Below are positions 42,159 to 51,092 of a DNA stretch of 64,000 nt, one piece after another (positions within the stretch are counted from its first letter, which is position 1; each line of letters opens with the position of its first letter). The notes under the pieces were generated by a model. The model did no database searches, was not told where the DNA came from, and saw only the letters and a list, made by a program, of their open reading frames with translations. The DNA lies in assembly GCF_039982735.1 (NCBI RefSeq), contig NZ_JBDWXV010000022.1:1-64000 (forward strand), in the 5' to 3' direction. The translations under genes and the position numbers were made by a program. The DNA is from Saccharospirillum sp039982735 (GTDB taxonomy: Bacteria; Pseudomonadota; Gammaproteobacteria; Pseudomonadales; Natronospirillaceae).

Positions 42159-44836
42159 GGGTGTTGTCCCTGGTCGATGGTCTCGGTCAGTTGTTTCTGC
42201 AATTCAGCCACGCGGTGGGAGTCGTGCAGTGGTTCATTCTGGTTGTCGACCACAAAGAAAACGTCTTCCACCCGTTCGCCCAGCGTTGAGATGCGGGCGC
42301 TTTGCATGCGCAGATCAAGGCGTTTGAAGGCCCGGCCTATGTCGGCCAGCAGACCGGGGCGGTCCGAGGTGATCACCTCGACCACGGTGCGGTGGTTGGC
42401 CGGGTCGTTGCTGACGGTAATGATGGGCGCAATGCTGAAATGTTTAAGGCGGCGCGACAGTCGCCGGTTCGGCGTTGCGGTGTCCTCCGGGTCCTGAATG
42501 GCGAGCAGCAGGCGGTGCTGTACATCGCGCAGGCGAGCCGGGTTGTTGCCGATGCTGTGGCCCTCTTCATCGAGCACGATAAAGGTATCGAGACTGAAAT
42601 CCGAGGCGGAGGACGTCATGATGCGGGCGTCCTGAATGTCCAGTTCACAGCTGTCGAGGCAGGCGGCGATGTCGGCAAACAGGTGAGGCCGGTCTGGTGC
42701 ATAGATGAATATCTGGGTGGCGCCGGCGAAGCTGTGTTCGTCGGTTTCGCGAATCAGCACCAGCGGCACATTAAGACCATGGTTAGCGATGGCGCGCGTG
42801 TGCCAGGCGATGTTCTCCGGGCTTTCGCGCAGAAAATAGTCATCCCCCGGGTTGTCCCAGAGCTGCAGGATCTCGGCCTCGGTAAAGCCATCGTCGCGCA
42901 GCATGGTCATGGCGGCCGACTGAACATCGCGAATGCGTTCTTCCTTGTCTATGGGGTTTTCCAGCCCGCGTCGCAGGGCGGCCAAGGCTTCATGGTAGAG
43001 TTTTTTCAACAGGGAAGCGCGCCAGCTGTTCCAGAGGTTGGGGTTGGTGGCGTAGATGTCGGCAACGGTTAATACGTACAGGTAGTTGAGCCGGTGGATG
43101 TCGCCGACCTGCTGGGTGAAGTGGTTAATCACTTCGGGGTCGGAAATGTCGAGCCGCTGGGCGGTGATAGACATCAGCAGGTGGTTGCGCACCAGCCAGA
43201 CTACCAGGTCGCTCTCCCAAGCCGTCATGCGGTGGCGCAGCGCGAAACGGCGGACTTCTTCGGCGCCTTCGACTGAATGATCGGTGCCGCGGCCCTTGCC
43301 AATGTCGTGATAAAGCGCGGCGATGTAGGCCAGTTCCACTTTGGGTAGCTGGTGAATCACCTTGGTGGCGATGGGGAATTCAACGGTGTTGTTGGCGTGG
43401 CGAAAACGGCGCAGGTTGCGAATGGTCAGCAGGGTATGGGCGTCGACGGTGAAGACATGGAAAAGGTCGTACTGCATCTGCCCGACTATCAGCCCGAACT
43501 CGGGCAAATAACGCCCCAGTATGCCGTACTGGTTCATCCGCATAAGGTTGGTGGAGACCCCGGCCGGGCTGCGCAGCAGCTCCATGAAGAAGGTGATGTT
43601 GCGCAGATCCTGGCGGAACTTGCCGTTGATGCGATGCCGGTTGGCGAAGATCTGACGAATGGTTGAGGCGCGAATGCCCTTGGTATCCGGGCGCTGTGCA
43701 CAGAGCACAAAGATTTCCAGCAAAGCTGATGGCGTGCGGATGAACACCGTGTCGTTCAGCGTCTCTATATAGCCGTTACGGACCTGAAACCGGGAGTTGA
43801 TTGGAATCAGCTGGTCGTCTTCGTTCTGGTGCAGAATGGCTTCGTCGAACAGTTGCAGCAACATGATGTTCAGGGCACGCAGCTTGAATACCTGGCGGAA
43901 ATAATCCTGCATCAGGTGTTCGACCGCCAACTGGCCTTCGCGATCCTGGTAGCCGAACTGCTCGGCGACTTTTTCCTGCAGATCAAACAACAGGCGGTCT
44001 TCTTCGCGCCCGCTGAAATGGTGCAGGGCATAGCGGATGCGCCAGAGGTAGTCCTGTCCGTCGATCAGGGCCTGGTATTCGGCATCGGTCAGAAAGCCAC
44101 GCTCGACCAGTTCGGCCAGATCGGTATCGCCGAAATGCCGTTTTGCTACCCAGGCGATGGTCTGAATGTCGCGGAGCCCGCCCGGGCCGGCTTTGACATT
44201 TGGCTCCAGGTTATATTCGGTCTCGTTGTATTTCTGGTGGCGGTGGGTCTGTTCGTTCAGCTTGGCTTTGTAGAAGTCGTCACTGGGCCAGATGTGGGCC
44301 TGGCTGATCAGCCCGGAAACGCGTTGGCGCAGCGTCGGATTGCCGCTCAGGGTGCGGCTTTCCATCAGATTTGTGGTGATGGTGACGTCGCCCCGGGCTT
44401 CTTCCTGGCAGGCCTCCAGCGTACGGACACTGTGACCAATATCGAGTTTCAGATCCCACATCAGGGTCAGAAACGCCTGTATTGAGTCAACATTGGCGTC
44501 GATGTCGGCTTCGGTATCGAACAGCAAGAGCAGGTCAATGTCGGATTTGGGCAGCAACTCTCCGCGCCCGTAACCACCGACAGCAATCAGGGCGATGCTC
44601 TGTTCGTTAAGCCAGTCGAAATGGTGCCAGGCGGCTGTCAGAATCTGATCCATGGCCCAGGTGCGACCGAACACCAGAGTACGTATGGGCTCGCCTTGCA
44701 GGAAGCGGCGATCCAGCGTCTGATAGAGGTGATCCAGGGCCTGGCGCAACGCCTGCATCGGCGGGGCTTGGGTCGTTACCTGCGTCAGGCTGTCCGCATC
44801 AATCAGGTCAGCATCGGCATAATCATTCAGATTCAT
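42155..44836 (-). CDS. glnD: Bifunctional uridylyltransferase/uridylyl-removing enzyme GlnD
   Basis: The 893-residue nitrogen sensor modifies PII in response to glutamine. Domains in order: nucleotidyltransferase with GGYGRGELLPKSDIDLLL (near residue 90), a helical linker, an HD domain with ALYHDIGKGRGTDHS for UMP removal, and two C-terminal ACT domains (around 710 and 820, the latter with VEVITSDRPGLLADIGRAF) that bind glutamine. Map lies upstream and dapC overlaps downstream, the order seen in Pseudomonas. Confidence 0.97.
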   Translation of the reverse strand: MNLNDYADADLIDADSLTQVTTQAPPMQALRQALDHLYQTLDRRFLQGEPIRTLVFGRTWAMDQILTAAWHHFDWLNEQSIALIAVGGYGRGELLPKSDIDLLLLFDTEADIDANVDSIQAFLTLMWDLKLDIGHSVRTLEACQEEARGDVTITTNLMESRTLSGNPTLRQRVSGLISQAHIWPSDDFYKAKLNEQTHRHQKYNETEYNLEPNVKAGPGGLRDIQTIAWVAKRHFGDTDLAELVERGFLTDAEYQALIDGQDYLWRIRYALHHFSGREEDRLLFDLQEKVAEQFGYQDREGQLAVEHLMQDYFRQVFKLRALNIMLLQLFDEAILHQNEDDQLIPINSRFQVRNGYIETLNDTVFIRTPSALLEIFVLCAQRPDTKGIRASTIRQIFANRHRINGKFRQDLRNITFFMELLRSPAGVSTNLMRMNQYGILGRYLPEFGLIVGQMQYDLFHVFTVDAHTLLTIRNLRRFRHANNTVEFPIATKVIHQLPKVELAYIAALYHDIGKGRGTDHSVEGAEEVRRFALRHRMTAWESDLVVWLVRNHLLMSITAQRLDISDPEVINHFTQQVGDIHRLNYLYVLTVADIYATNPNLWNSWRASLLKKLYHEALAALRRGLENPIDKEERIRDVQSAAMTMLRDDGFTEAEILQLWDNPGDDYFLRESPENIAWHTRAIANHGLNVPLVLIRETDEHSFAGATQIFIYAPDRPHLFADIAACLDSCELDIQDARIMTSSASDFSLDTFIVLDEEGHSIGNNPARLRDVQHRLLLAIQDPEDTATPNRRLSRRLKHFSIAPIITVSNDPANHRTVVEVITSDRPGLLADIGRAFKRLDLRMQSARISTLGERVEDVFFVVDNQNEPLHDSHRVAELQKQLTETIDQGQHP

Positions 44837-44912
44837 GCACTCATCCTAAAGAGACGACATCACGGTGCGTTAACAAAAGGGTCCGCTTGAGGGTTCTGGG
44901 TACTGTTCCGGT

Positions 44913-45689
44913 TTAAAAGGACTCTTCCTGGCGGCGGGTCAGTACTTCAACGCCAGTGGCGGTTACCAGCAGGGTGTGCTCCCACTGGGCCGAGGCTTTG
45001 CGGTCTCGGGTCACCACAGTCCACTGGTCACCGAGCAGTTTCGATTGCGGTTTGCCAGCATTGACCATGGGTTCAATTGTAAAGGTCATGCCTTCCTTTA
45101 ATTCCATGCCAGTGCCGGGGCGTCCGTAGTGCAGCACCTGTGGTTCTTCGTGAAAGACAGCGCCAATACCATGACCGCAGTACTCACGAACAATCGAGTA
45201 ATAGTTGGCTTCCGCATGTTGCTGAATCACATGGCCGATGTCGCCCAGGCGAGTGCCGGGTCGCACCAGTTCGATGCCTTTGTACAGGCATTCCTGGGTG
45301 ATGCGGACCAAACGCTCCAGGTGTGGTTGCGGCTCACCGACGAAGTACATCTTGCTGGTGTCGCCATGGTAGCCGTCTTTAATGACGGTCACGTCGATAT
45401 TGACGATGTCGCCTTTTTTCAGAATCTTGTCATCGCTGGGTATGCCGTGACAGATAACGTGATTGACTGAGGTGCAGATCGACTTGGGAAAGGGCGGGTT
45501 GCCGTAGTTGAGTGGCGCCGGAATGCCCCCCTGAACCTCGACAATGTGATTATGGCAGATGCGGTCCAGTTCCCCGGTGCTGACACCCGGCTGAACATAC
45601 TCGCCAATCATTTCCAGTACTTCAGCGGCGAGCCGGCCCGCCACGCGCATTTTTTCGATTTCTTCGGCGGTCTTGATGGTTACAGACAT
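44913..45689 (-). CDS. map: Methionine aminopeptidase, type I
   Basis: The 258-residue enzyme removes N-terminal Met from nascent proteins. Metal ligands appear in NIDVTVIKDGYHGDTSKM (two Asp), YCGHGIGAVFHEEP (His), FTIEPMVNAG (Glu) and SAQWEHTLLVT (Glu). The length and the lack of an N-terminal zinc domain fit type Ia. The ATG at 45689 begins SVTIKTAEEIEKMR, a standard start. It is divergent from rpsB, as in E. coli. Confidence 0.97.
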   Translation of the reverse strand: MSVTIKTAEEIEKMRVAGRLAAEVLEMIGEYVQPGVSTGELDRICHNHIVEVQGGIPAPLNYGNPPFPKSICTSVNHVICHGIPSDDKILKKGDIVNIDVTVIKDGYHGDTSKMYFVGEPQPHLERLVRITQECLYKGIELVRPGTRLGDIGHVIQQHAEANYYSIVREYCGHGIGAVFHEEPQVLHYGRPGTGMELKEGMTFTIEPMVNAGKPQSKLLGDQWTVVTRDRKASAQWEHTLLVTATGVEVLTRRQEESF

Positions 45690-45837
45690 GAGTTTCCCAG
45701 GCGAACATGAATAATGGCGCATCATTCTAAAGCTTTTGGCTGCGACTTGCAGCACCGCTGCTGCAAACCCGCCCGGGGCTTGCCCTGAGAGGTGCTTTTG
45801 ACGGGGCTGGGGTGCCCCGGGATGGTGTCAAAAAACT

Positions 45838-45865
45838 TTGAATCAGCCTTCGTTTATGGTATAAA
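45838..45865 (+). promoter_or_regulatory. Promoter of rpsB-tsf
   Basis: TTGAAT (45838-45843), a 16-base spacer and TATAAA (45860-45865) form a strong sigma-70 promoter. The following GCGCGCCGC is a GC-rich discriminator, typical of stringently controlled ribosomal genes. Confidence 0.75.
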
Positions 45866-45871
45866 GCGCGC

Positions 45872-46041
45872 CGCTTTGGACGGACTGTTCAAAGGAATGC
45901 CGCCTGAATCGACAAAGATCCGGGCGGTGTCTATTAACTCTCACATGCACCGGCACATGATTTCGGGTGCCTTTGGTCAGGTTTGGTCAGGGGTTGAATC
46001 ATGGGGTGTGTGGAGGCTTAACCCGAACCAGTGAGGATATT
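45872..46041 (+). ncRNA. rpsB leader, candidate S2-responsive regulatory RNA
   Basis: About 170 untranslated bases precede rpsB. The last part (GGGGTTGAATC, then ATGGGGTGTGTGGAGGCTTAACCC in two pieces) can pair GGGTT with AACCC. It resembles the conserved rpsB leader (t44 RNA) of gammaproteobacteria, through which S2 limits its own synthesis. The family assignment is from memory of the motif and was not tested. Confidence 0.5.
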
Positions 46042-46788
46042 ATGGCTACTGTTTCTATGCGTGACCTGCTCAAAGCAGGTGTTCACTTTGGTCACCAGAC
46101 CCGTTACTGGAACCCGAAGATGGGTAAATACATCTTTGGTGCCCGTAACAAGATTCACATCATTAACCTTGAACATACCGTTCCGGCCCTGAACAAGGCG
46201 CTGGTGCAGATCGGTGAGTTGGCAGCGGCCAAGAACAAAGTGTTGTTCGTTGGTACCAAGCGTTCTGCCAGCAACATCATTCGTGAAGAAGCAACCCGTG
46301 CTGGCATGCCGTATGTGGCGCACCGCTGGTTGGGTGGCATGCTGACCAACTACAAGACCATCCGCCAGTCGATCAAGCGTCTGCGTGATCTGGATGCCGA
46401 AAGCAAAGACGGCACCTTCGACAAGCTGACCAAGAAAGAGCGCCTCATGCGTGAGCGCGAAATCGAGAAGCTGGAGCGGACCATCGGTGGTATCAAGGAC
46501 ATGGGCGGCCTGCCCGATGCCCTGTTCGTGATCGACGTAGACCACGAGCGTATTGCCATCCTGGAAGCCAACAAGCTGGGCATTCCGGTAATCGGCGTTG
46601 TGGACAGTAACTCCAACCCCGACGGTGTGGACATTGTAATCCCGGGTAACGATGACGCCATTCGCGCCATTGAAATCTACGCCAGCTCAGTCGCTAACGC
46701 TGTTCTGGAAGCCAAGGCGGCCAACGCCACCCAGGCTGACGAATTTGTTGAAGTCGCTGACGCGGTTGTAGACACCCCGGCCGAGTAA
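46042..46788 (+). CDS. rpsB: 30S ribosomal protein S2
   Basis: The 248-residue protein is easily recognised by VSMRDLLKAGVHFGHQTRYWNPKM, LEHTVPALNKAL, FVGTKRSA, HRWLGGMLTNYKT and GIPVIGVVDSNSNPDGVDIVIPGNDDA. The ATG at 46042 follows GAGG. It is separated from tsf by a strong terminator that probably reduces read-through. Confidence 0.98.
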   Translation: MATVSMRDLLKAGVHFGHQTRYWNPKMGKYIFGARNKIHIINLEHTVPALNKALVQIGELAAAKNKVLFVGTKRSASNIIREEATRAGMPYVAHRWLGGMLTNYKTIRQSIKRLRDLDAESKDGTFDKLTKKERLMREREIEKLERTIGGIKDMGGLPDALFVIDVDHERIAILEANKLGIPVIGVVDSNSNPDGVDIVIPGNDDAIRAIEIYASSVANAVLEAKAANATQADEFVEVADAVVDTPAE

Positions 46789-46811
46789 TCGGCGCACGGC
46801 TCAGGCAAGTG

Positions 46812-46835
46812 AAAAAGGGGCCTCGGCCCCTTTTT
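46812..46835 (+). terminator. Terminator/attenuator between rpsB and tsf
   Basis: AAAAAGGGGCC and GGCCCCTTTTT form a perfect 11-bp inverted repeat with a two-base loop, ending in five T. It would let S2 be made in excess of EF-Ts, and read-through supplies tsf. Confidence 0.85.
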
Positions 46836-46957
46836 GCTATACAGACGCCCGCTTGCGATGCACCTGTCACTGGCCGTGAAACGAATTGTAGGGACTGTCG
46901 GATGCCGCAGGCGCCCGGCGAGTGAACCGAATCCATTTAATGAGTGAGGAATACACT

Positions 46958-47824
46958 ATGGCTAACATCACAGCAGCCCTGGTAAAAGAACTGCGTGAGC
47001 GTACCGGTCTTGGCATGATGGAGTGCAAAAAGGCTCTGGTTGAATCGAATGGCGATATCGAAGCAGCCATCGACACCATGCGCAAGGAATCCGGTCTTAA
47101 GGCGGCCAAGAAAGCTGGCCGAACGGCTGCCGAAGGCATCATCGTTACTCGTCAGTCCGCTGACAACAGCCGCGCCATGCTGCTGGAAGTAAACAGTGAA
47201 ACGGACTTTGTTGCCCGTGACGACAACTTCCTCGAGTTTGCCAATACCGTAGCCGATAAAGCCTTTGCTGATCAGCAAAGCGATGTTGCCGCCCTGATGG
47301 CCGGTGAACTGGAGTCTGCACGTGAAGCCCTGGTGCAGAAAATCGGTGAGAACATCTCTGTGCGCCGTGTCGTGCTGCTCGGTGGCGAAGGCAAAACAGT
47401 GGCAACCTATGTTCACGGTGGCCGCATTGGCGTAGCTGTTGAAATGAACGGTGGCAATGAAGAGCTGGGTCGTGATGTTGCCATGCACATTGCTGCGATC
47501 AATCCGCAGTTCGTATCGGCCGACCAGGTACCTCAGGAAGTGCTGGACCGCGAGAAAGAAGTGGTTTCCGCCCAGGCCGAGAACTCCGGCAAGCCAGCCG
47601 AAATCATCGAGAAGATGGTTCAGGGCCGCCTGAAAAAGTTTGTTGCTGAAATTTCTTTGCTGGAACAGCCTTTTGTTAAGGATCCGGACACCAAGGTCGG
47701 AACCCTGGCGAAGAACGCGGATGCCGAAATTCTCAGCTTCCTGCGTCTGGAAGTGGGCGAGGGCATTGAGCGCGAAGAAGTCGACTTCGCTGCTGAAGTC
47801 GCTGCTGCTGCCAAAGGCAACTGA
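46958..47824 (+). CDS. tsf: Elongation factor Ts
   Basis: The 288-residue EF-Ts exchanges GDP for GTP on EF-Tu. It starts ANITAALVKELRERTGLGMMECKKAL, contains the conserved SETDFVARDDNF loop contacting EF-Tu, and a C-terminal module (FVKDPDTKVGTLAKN). The ATG at 46958 follows GAGTGAGGA. A terminator follows the gene. Confidence 0.98.
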   Translation: MANITAALVKELRERTGLGMMECKKALVESNGDIEAAIDTMRKESGLKAAKKAGRTAAEGIIVTRQSADNSRAMLLEVNSETDFVARDDNFLEFANTVADKAFADQQSDVAALMAGELESAREALVQKIGENISVRRVVLLGGEGKTVATYVHGGRIGVAVEMNGGNEELGRDVAMHIAAINPQFVSADQVPQEVLDREKEVVSAQAENSGKPAEIIEKMVQGRLKKFVAEISLLEQPFVKDPDTKVGTLAKNADAEILSFLRLEVGEGIEREEVDFAAEVAAAAKGN

Positions 47825-47838
47825 TCGAAAGTTTGAAC

Positions 47839-47866
47839 AAAGGGCAGTCTGACTGCCCTTTTTTTT
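47839..47866 (+). terminator. Rho-independent terminator after tsf
   Basis: AAAGGGCAGTC/GACTGCCCTTT form an 11-bp stem followed by a run of T. It separates tsf from pyrH, which should have its own promoter in 47867-48025; none was clear by eye. Confidence 0.88.
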
Positions 47867-48031
47867 GTCTGCACGGCGAGCCAGCGCCGACAGCGCGTAG
47901 CCCCAGGGTTTCCACGTCGAGCCTGTTTACGCGAATCCCGCTTGCACCGGCGACGTTCGCGTCGCACAGTAGCGGCGCGGAGTTAACGTCCCCCGGTAGC
48001 CGATACCAGCGACCCAGTTTAGGAGATGACC

Positions 48032-48772
48032 ATGCCCACGAAAGACCCCCACCCGCGCCATAAGCGCATTCTACTCAAACTCAGTGGCGAAGCGCTTTCC
48101 GGCGAACAGGGCTTCGGGATTGACCCCAAAGTGCTGGACCGCATGGCATTGGAGATCGGTCAGCTGGTGGGGATAGGGGTGCAGGTCGGGCTGGTGATCG
48201 GCGGCGGCAATCTGTTTCGCGGCAAGGCCCTGAATGAAGCCGGGCTGGACCGGGTAACCGGCGACCATATGGGCATGCTGGCTACGGTAATGAACGCGCT
48301 GGCCATGCGGGATGCGCTGGAGCGCTCCAATATTCGCAGCCGGGTGATGTCGGCCATTCCCATGTCAGGGATTGTAGAGCACTACGACCGGCGCAGCGCC
48401 ATTCGTTATCTGACCCAGGGGGATGTCGTTATTTTTGCCGCTGGCACGGGCAACCCCTTCTTCACCACCGATTCGGCGGCCTGTCTGCGCGGTATCGAAA
48501 TCGAAGCAGATCTGGTACTCAAGGCAACGAATGTCGACGGCGTGTATAATGATGATCCCCGAACCAATCCGGATGCGGTAAAATATGACCGTCTGACGTA
48601 TGACGAGGCACTGGAGAAACAGCTGGGTGTGATGGATTTGACCGCTGTTTGTCTGGTGCGGGACCATAAAATGCCGGTCCGGGTCTTTAATATGAACAAA
48701 CCGGGAGCGTTGATATCGCTGATGGTAGGCGGTAATGAAGGAACGCTGATGGTAGAGGATATAACTGCATGA
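48032..48772 (+). CDS. pyrH: Uridylate kinase
   Basis: The 246-residue enzyme phosphorylates UMP to UDP. It shows KRILLKLSGEALSG, VIGGGNLFRG, GDHMGMLATVMNALAMRD, AAGTGNPFFTTDSAACLR and ATNVDGVYNDDP, all diagnostic. Two ATG codons lie six bases apart (48026, 48032); the second is chosen because the AGGAG abuts the first too closely. It overlaps frr by four bases. Confidence 0.97.
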   Translation: MPTKDPHPRHKRILLKLSGEALSGEQGFGIDPKVLDRMALEIGQLVGIGVQVGLVIGGGNLFRGKALNEAGLDRVTGDHMGMLATVMNALAMRDALERSNIRSRVMSAIPMSGIVEHYDRRSAIRYLTQGDVVIFAAGTGNPFFTTDSAACLRGIEIEADLVLKATNVDGVYNDDPRTNPDAVKYDRLTYDEALEKQLGVMDLTAVCLVRDHKMPVRVFNMNKPGALISLMVGGNEGTLMVEDITA

Positions 48773-49326
48773 TCGAAGACATAAAGAAAGAGGTTGAAGC
48801 GCACAACCGCCGGGCGATTGGCGCGCTGGACGACGGCTTCAACAAAATTCGCACCGGCCGGGCCAACCCTGCCATTCTCGACAGCGTCATGGTCAACTAC
48901 TACGGTACGCCCACCCAACTGAAGCAGGTGGCGAACATCAACGTTGAAGATGGTCGTACCCTGGCGATTGTGCCCTGGGAGAAAAATCTGGTGCCGGAAA
49001 TCGAACGTGGCATCATGAAGGCCGACCTGGGGCTGAACCCGGCGACGTCCGGCGATAAGATTCGTGTGGTCATGCCCGCGCTGACAGAAGAGTCACGCAA
49101 GGACATGATCAAGGTAGCCCGCTCTGAAGCCGAGAAAGCACGCGTGTCGATCCGCAGCGGTCGCCGCGATGCCAACGCCACCATCAAGGAATTGGTTAAA
49201 GAGAAAGAGCTGTCCGAAGATGAAGGCCGCGGCGCCGAAGATGACATCCAGAAGCTGACGGATGCCGCGACCGCTCAGGTCGAGGCGCATCTGGCCAGCA
49301 AGGAAAAGGAACTGATGACGGTTTAA
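48769..49326 (+). CDS. frr: Ribosome recycling factor
   Basis: The 185-residue factor splits ribosomes after termination with EF-G. Family phrases are FNKIRTGRANPAILDSV, YYGTPTQLKQVANI, ERGIMKADLGLNP and a C-terminal domain with RRDANATIKELVKEKELSEDEGR, the long three-helix bundle. The ATG overlaps the pyrH stop. A terminator follows. Confidence 0.98.
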   Translation: MIEDIKKEVEAHNRRAIGALDDGFNKIRTGRANPAILDSVMVNYYGTPTQLKQVANINVEDGRTLAIVPWEKNLVPEIERGIMKADLGLNPATSGDKIRVVMPALTEESRKDMIKVARSEAEKARVSIRSGRRDANATIKELVKEKELSEDEGRGAEDDIQKLTDAATAQVEAHLASKEKELMTV

Positions 49327-49348
49327 AACCGTTACGGGACCTTGACTC

Positions 49349-49384
49349 AGGCAGCATGGGAACCCCATGTTGCCTTTGTTTTTT
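49349..49384 (+). terminator. Rho-independent terminator after frr
   Basis: AGGCAGCATGGG pairs with CCCATGTTGCCT (one G-T pair) and is followed by a T-rich tract. It separates pyrH-frr from the uppS transcription unit. Confidence 0.82.
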
Positions 49385-49507
49385 GTAGGGACGGCGTAGC
49401 ACAAACAAAAAAGAGTGCCGTCGCCGCTGAAATGAACAGCCAGGCTCAGGGTGGTTGCTCGCGAATCGACATTCGCAGACGCTGCCCTGATTCAGTAAAG
49501 GACAATT

Positions 49508-50263
49508 ATGACCACAGCACACTCAGCAGGAGACAGTTCTGTTCCTCGCCATGTGGCCATTATCATGGATGGAAACAATCGCTGGGCAAAAAAGCGATTG
49601 CTGGGCGGTATTTCAGGGCATAAAGCCGGAGCCAAGGCGGTGAGAACCGTTGTTGAGCACAGTGCCAGAGCGGGTGTTGAAGTGTTGACCCTGTACGCCT
49701 TTAGCTCTGAGAACTGGCGCCGCCCCCGAGACGAGGTAAACGCCCTGATGGAGCTGTTCCTGATGGCGTTGAACCGTGAAGTAAAGAAACTGCACGAGAA
49801 TAATTTGAAATTACGCATCATTGGCGACAAGACCGGCTTCAGCGCGGCCATTCAAGCGGCCATTGCCCGCTCGGAGGCACTGACCGTCAACAATACCGGC
49901 ATGACGCTGGTGATTGCCGCCAACTACGGCGGGCACTGGGACATTACCCAGGCCGCCAGAAGTCTGGCCCGCGATGTGGCCTGTGGCAGGCTGACGCCAG
50001 ATGACGTGACCGAAGCGGCCATGCAGGCCCGGGTCGCCCTGGGTGATTTGCCACCTCCCGATCTGTGCATTCGCACGGCGGGTGAGCAGCGCATCTCGAA
50101 CTTCCTGCTTTGGCAGTTCGCCTATACCGAATTCTATTTCACCGATGAGTTCTGGCCGGACTTCAATAAAGAATCGTTGCAGCGAGCCTTCGCCAGTTTT
50201 GCCGGCCGGGTGCGCCGTTTTGGCCGAACTGACGAGCAACTGGAACAAAGAGTGACTTCCTGA
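49508..50263 (+). CDS. uppS: Undecaprenyl diphosphate synthase
   Basis: The 251-residue cis-prenyltransferase makes the C55 lipid carrier for peptidoglycan and O-antigen. The catalytic Asp is in VAIIMDGNNRWAKKR; TLYAFSSENWRRP and LCIRTAGEQRISNFLLWQ are the other family motifs. The latter usually reads RTSGEQR or RTGGEQR, so the Ala is a small variation. cdsA follows two bases downstream. Confidence 0.97.
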   Translation: MTTAHSAGDSSVPRHVAIIMDGNNRWAKKRLLGGISGHKAGAKAVRTVVEHSARAGVEVLTLYAFSSENWRRPRDEVNALMELFLMALNREVKKLHENNLKLRIIGDKTGFSAAIQAAIARSEALTVNNTGMTLVIAANYGGHWDITQAARSLARDVACGRLTPDDVTEAAMQARVALGDLPPPDLCIRTAGEQRISNFLLWQFAYTEFYFTDEFWPDFNKESLQRAFASFAGRVRRFGRTDEQLEQRVTS

Positions 50264-50265
50264 TT

Positions 50266-51090
50266 ATGCTGATCACACGCGTGTTGACTGCGCTGGTACT
50301 GGCCCCGCTGATGCTGGCCTGCATTTACTGGCTGCCGGAGACCGGATTTGCCGCCTTCATTGGCGCCATTGTTGTTTTGGGGGCCTGGGAATGGGCCAAT
50401 CTGGCCGGTTTTCAGCGGGTGACCACCCGTCTGGGCATGGCGGCATTGACGGCGGCAGCGCTCGGCTTGCTGTGGTGGCTGCAGACCCGAACCGCCCTGA
50501 CCTGGCTGCAGCTGACTTTATGGTCTCTGCTGTGGTGGCTGTTTGCACTGGTCATGGTGGTGCGCTACCCGGCCAGCCAGAACTGGATTCAGCACCGCTG
50601 GGTACGCCTGTTGATGGCGCTGCCGGTGTTGCTGCCGCTCTGGCTTGGGTTGAATGTGCTGAAAGGTCAGCCGAACGCCAATCTGGTGCTGACCTGGCTG
50701 ATGCTGCTGGTCTGGGGCGCAGACATCGGTGCTTTTTTTGCCGGCAAGGCATTCGGCAATCGCAAGCTGGCGCCCTCGGTAAGTCCGGGTAAAACCTGGG
50801 CCGGTGTCTACGGCGGCATGGCCACCTCGGTTGTACTGTCTGCCGCAATGGCGCTTATTTTTCTGCCCAGCCTGACACCGGTGCAATGGCTGCTCTTGCT
50901 GGTCATCAGCGCGCTGGTGGTGGCAATATCCGTTTTGGGTGATCTGTTCGAAAGCCTGCTCAAGCGCTACCGGGGCATTAAAGACAGCTCTGGCCTGTTG
51001 CCGGGGCATGGTGGAATTCTGGACCGGATCGACAGTCTTTGTGCTGCCACACCGATGTTTTGCGTGCTCTTGCTGGCGGTGATCCTCTAG
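50266..51090 (+). CDS. cdsA: Phosphatidate cytidylyltransferase
   Basis: The 274-residue inner-membrane enzyme makes CDP-diacylglycerol for phospholipids. It has seven or eight hydrophobic segments and the C-terminal CdsA signature, with SLLKRYRGIKDSSGLLPGHG followed by GILDRIDSL. dxr begins two bases after its stop. Confidence 0.96.
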   Translation: MLITRVLTALVLAPLMLACIYWLPETGFAAFIGAIVVLGAWEWANLAGFQRVTTRLGMAALTAAALGLLWWLQTRTALTWLQLTLWSLLWWLFALVMVVRYPASQNWIQHRWVRLLMALPVLLPLWLGLNVLKGQPNANLVLTWLMLLVWGADIGAFFAGKAFGNRKLAPSVSPGKTWAGVYGGMATSVVLSAAMALIFLPSLTPVQWLLLLVISALVVAISVLGDLFESLLKRYRGIKDSSGLLPGHGGILDRIDSLCAATPMFCVLLLAVIL

Positions 51091-51092
51091 CC

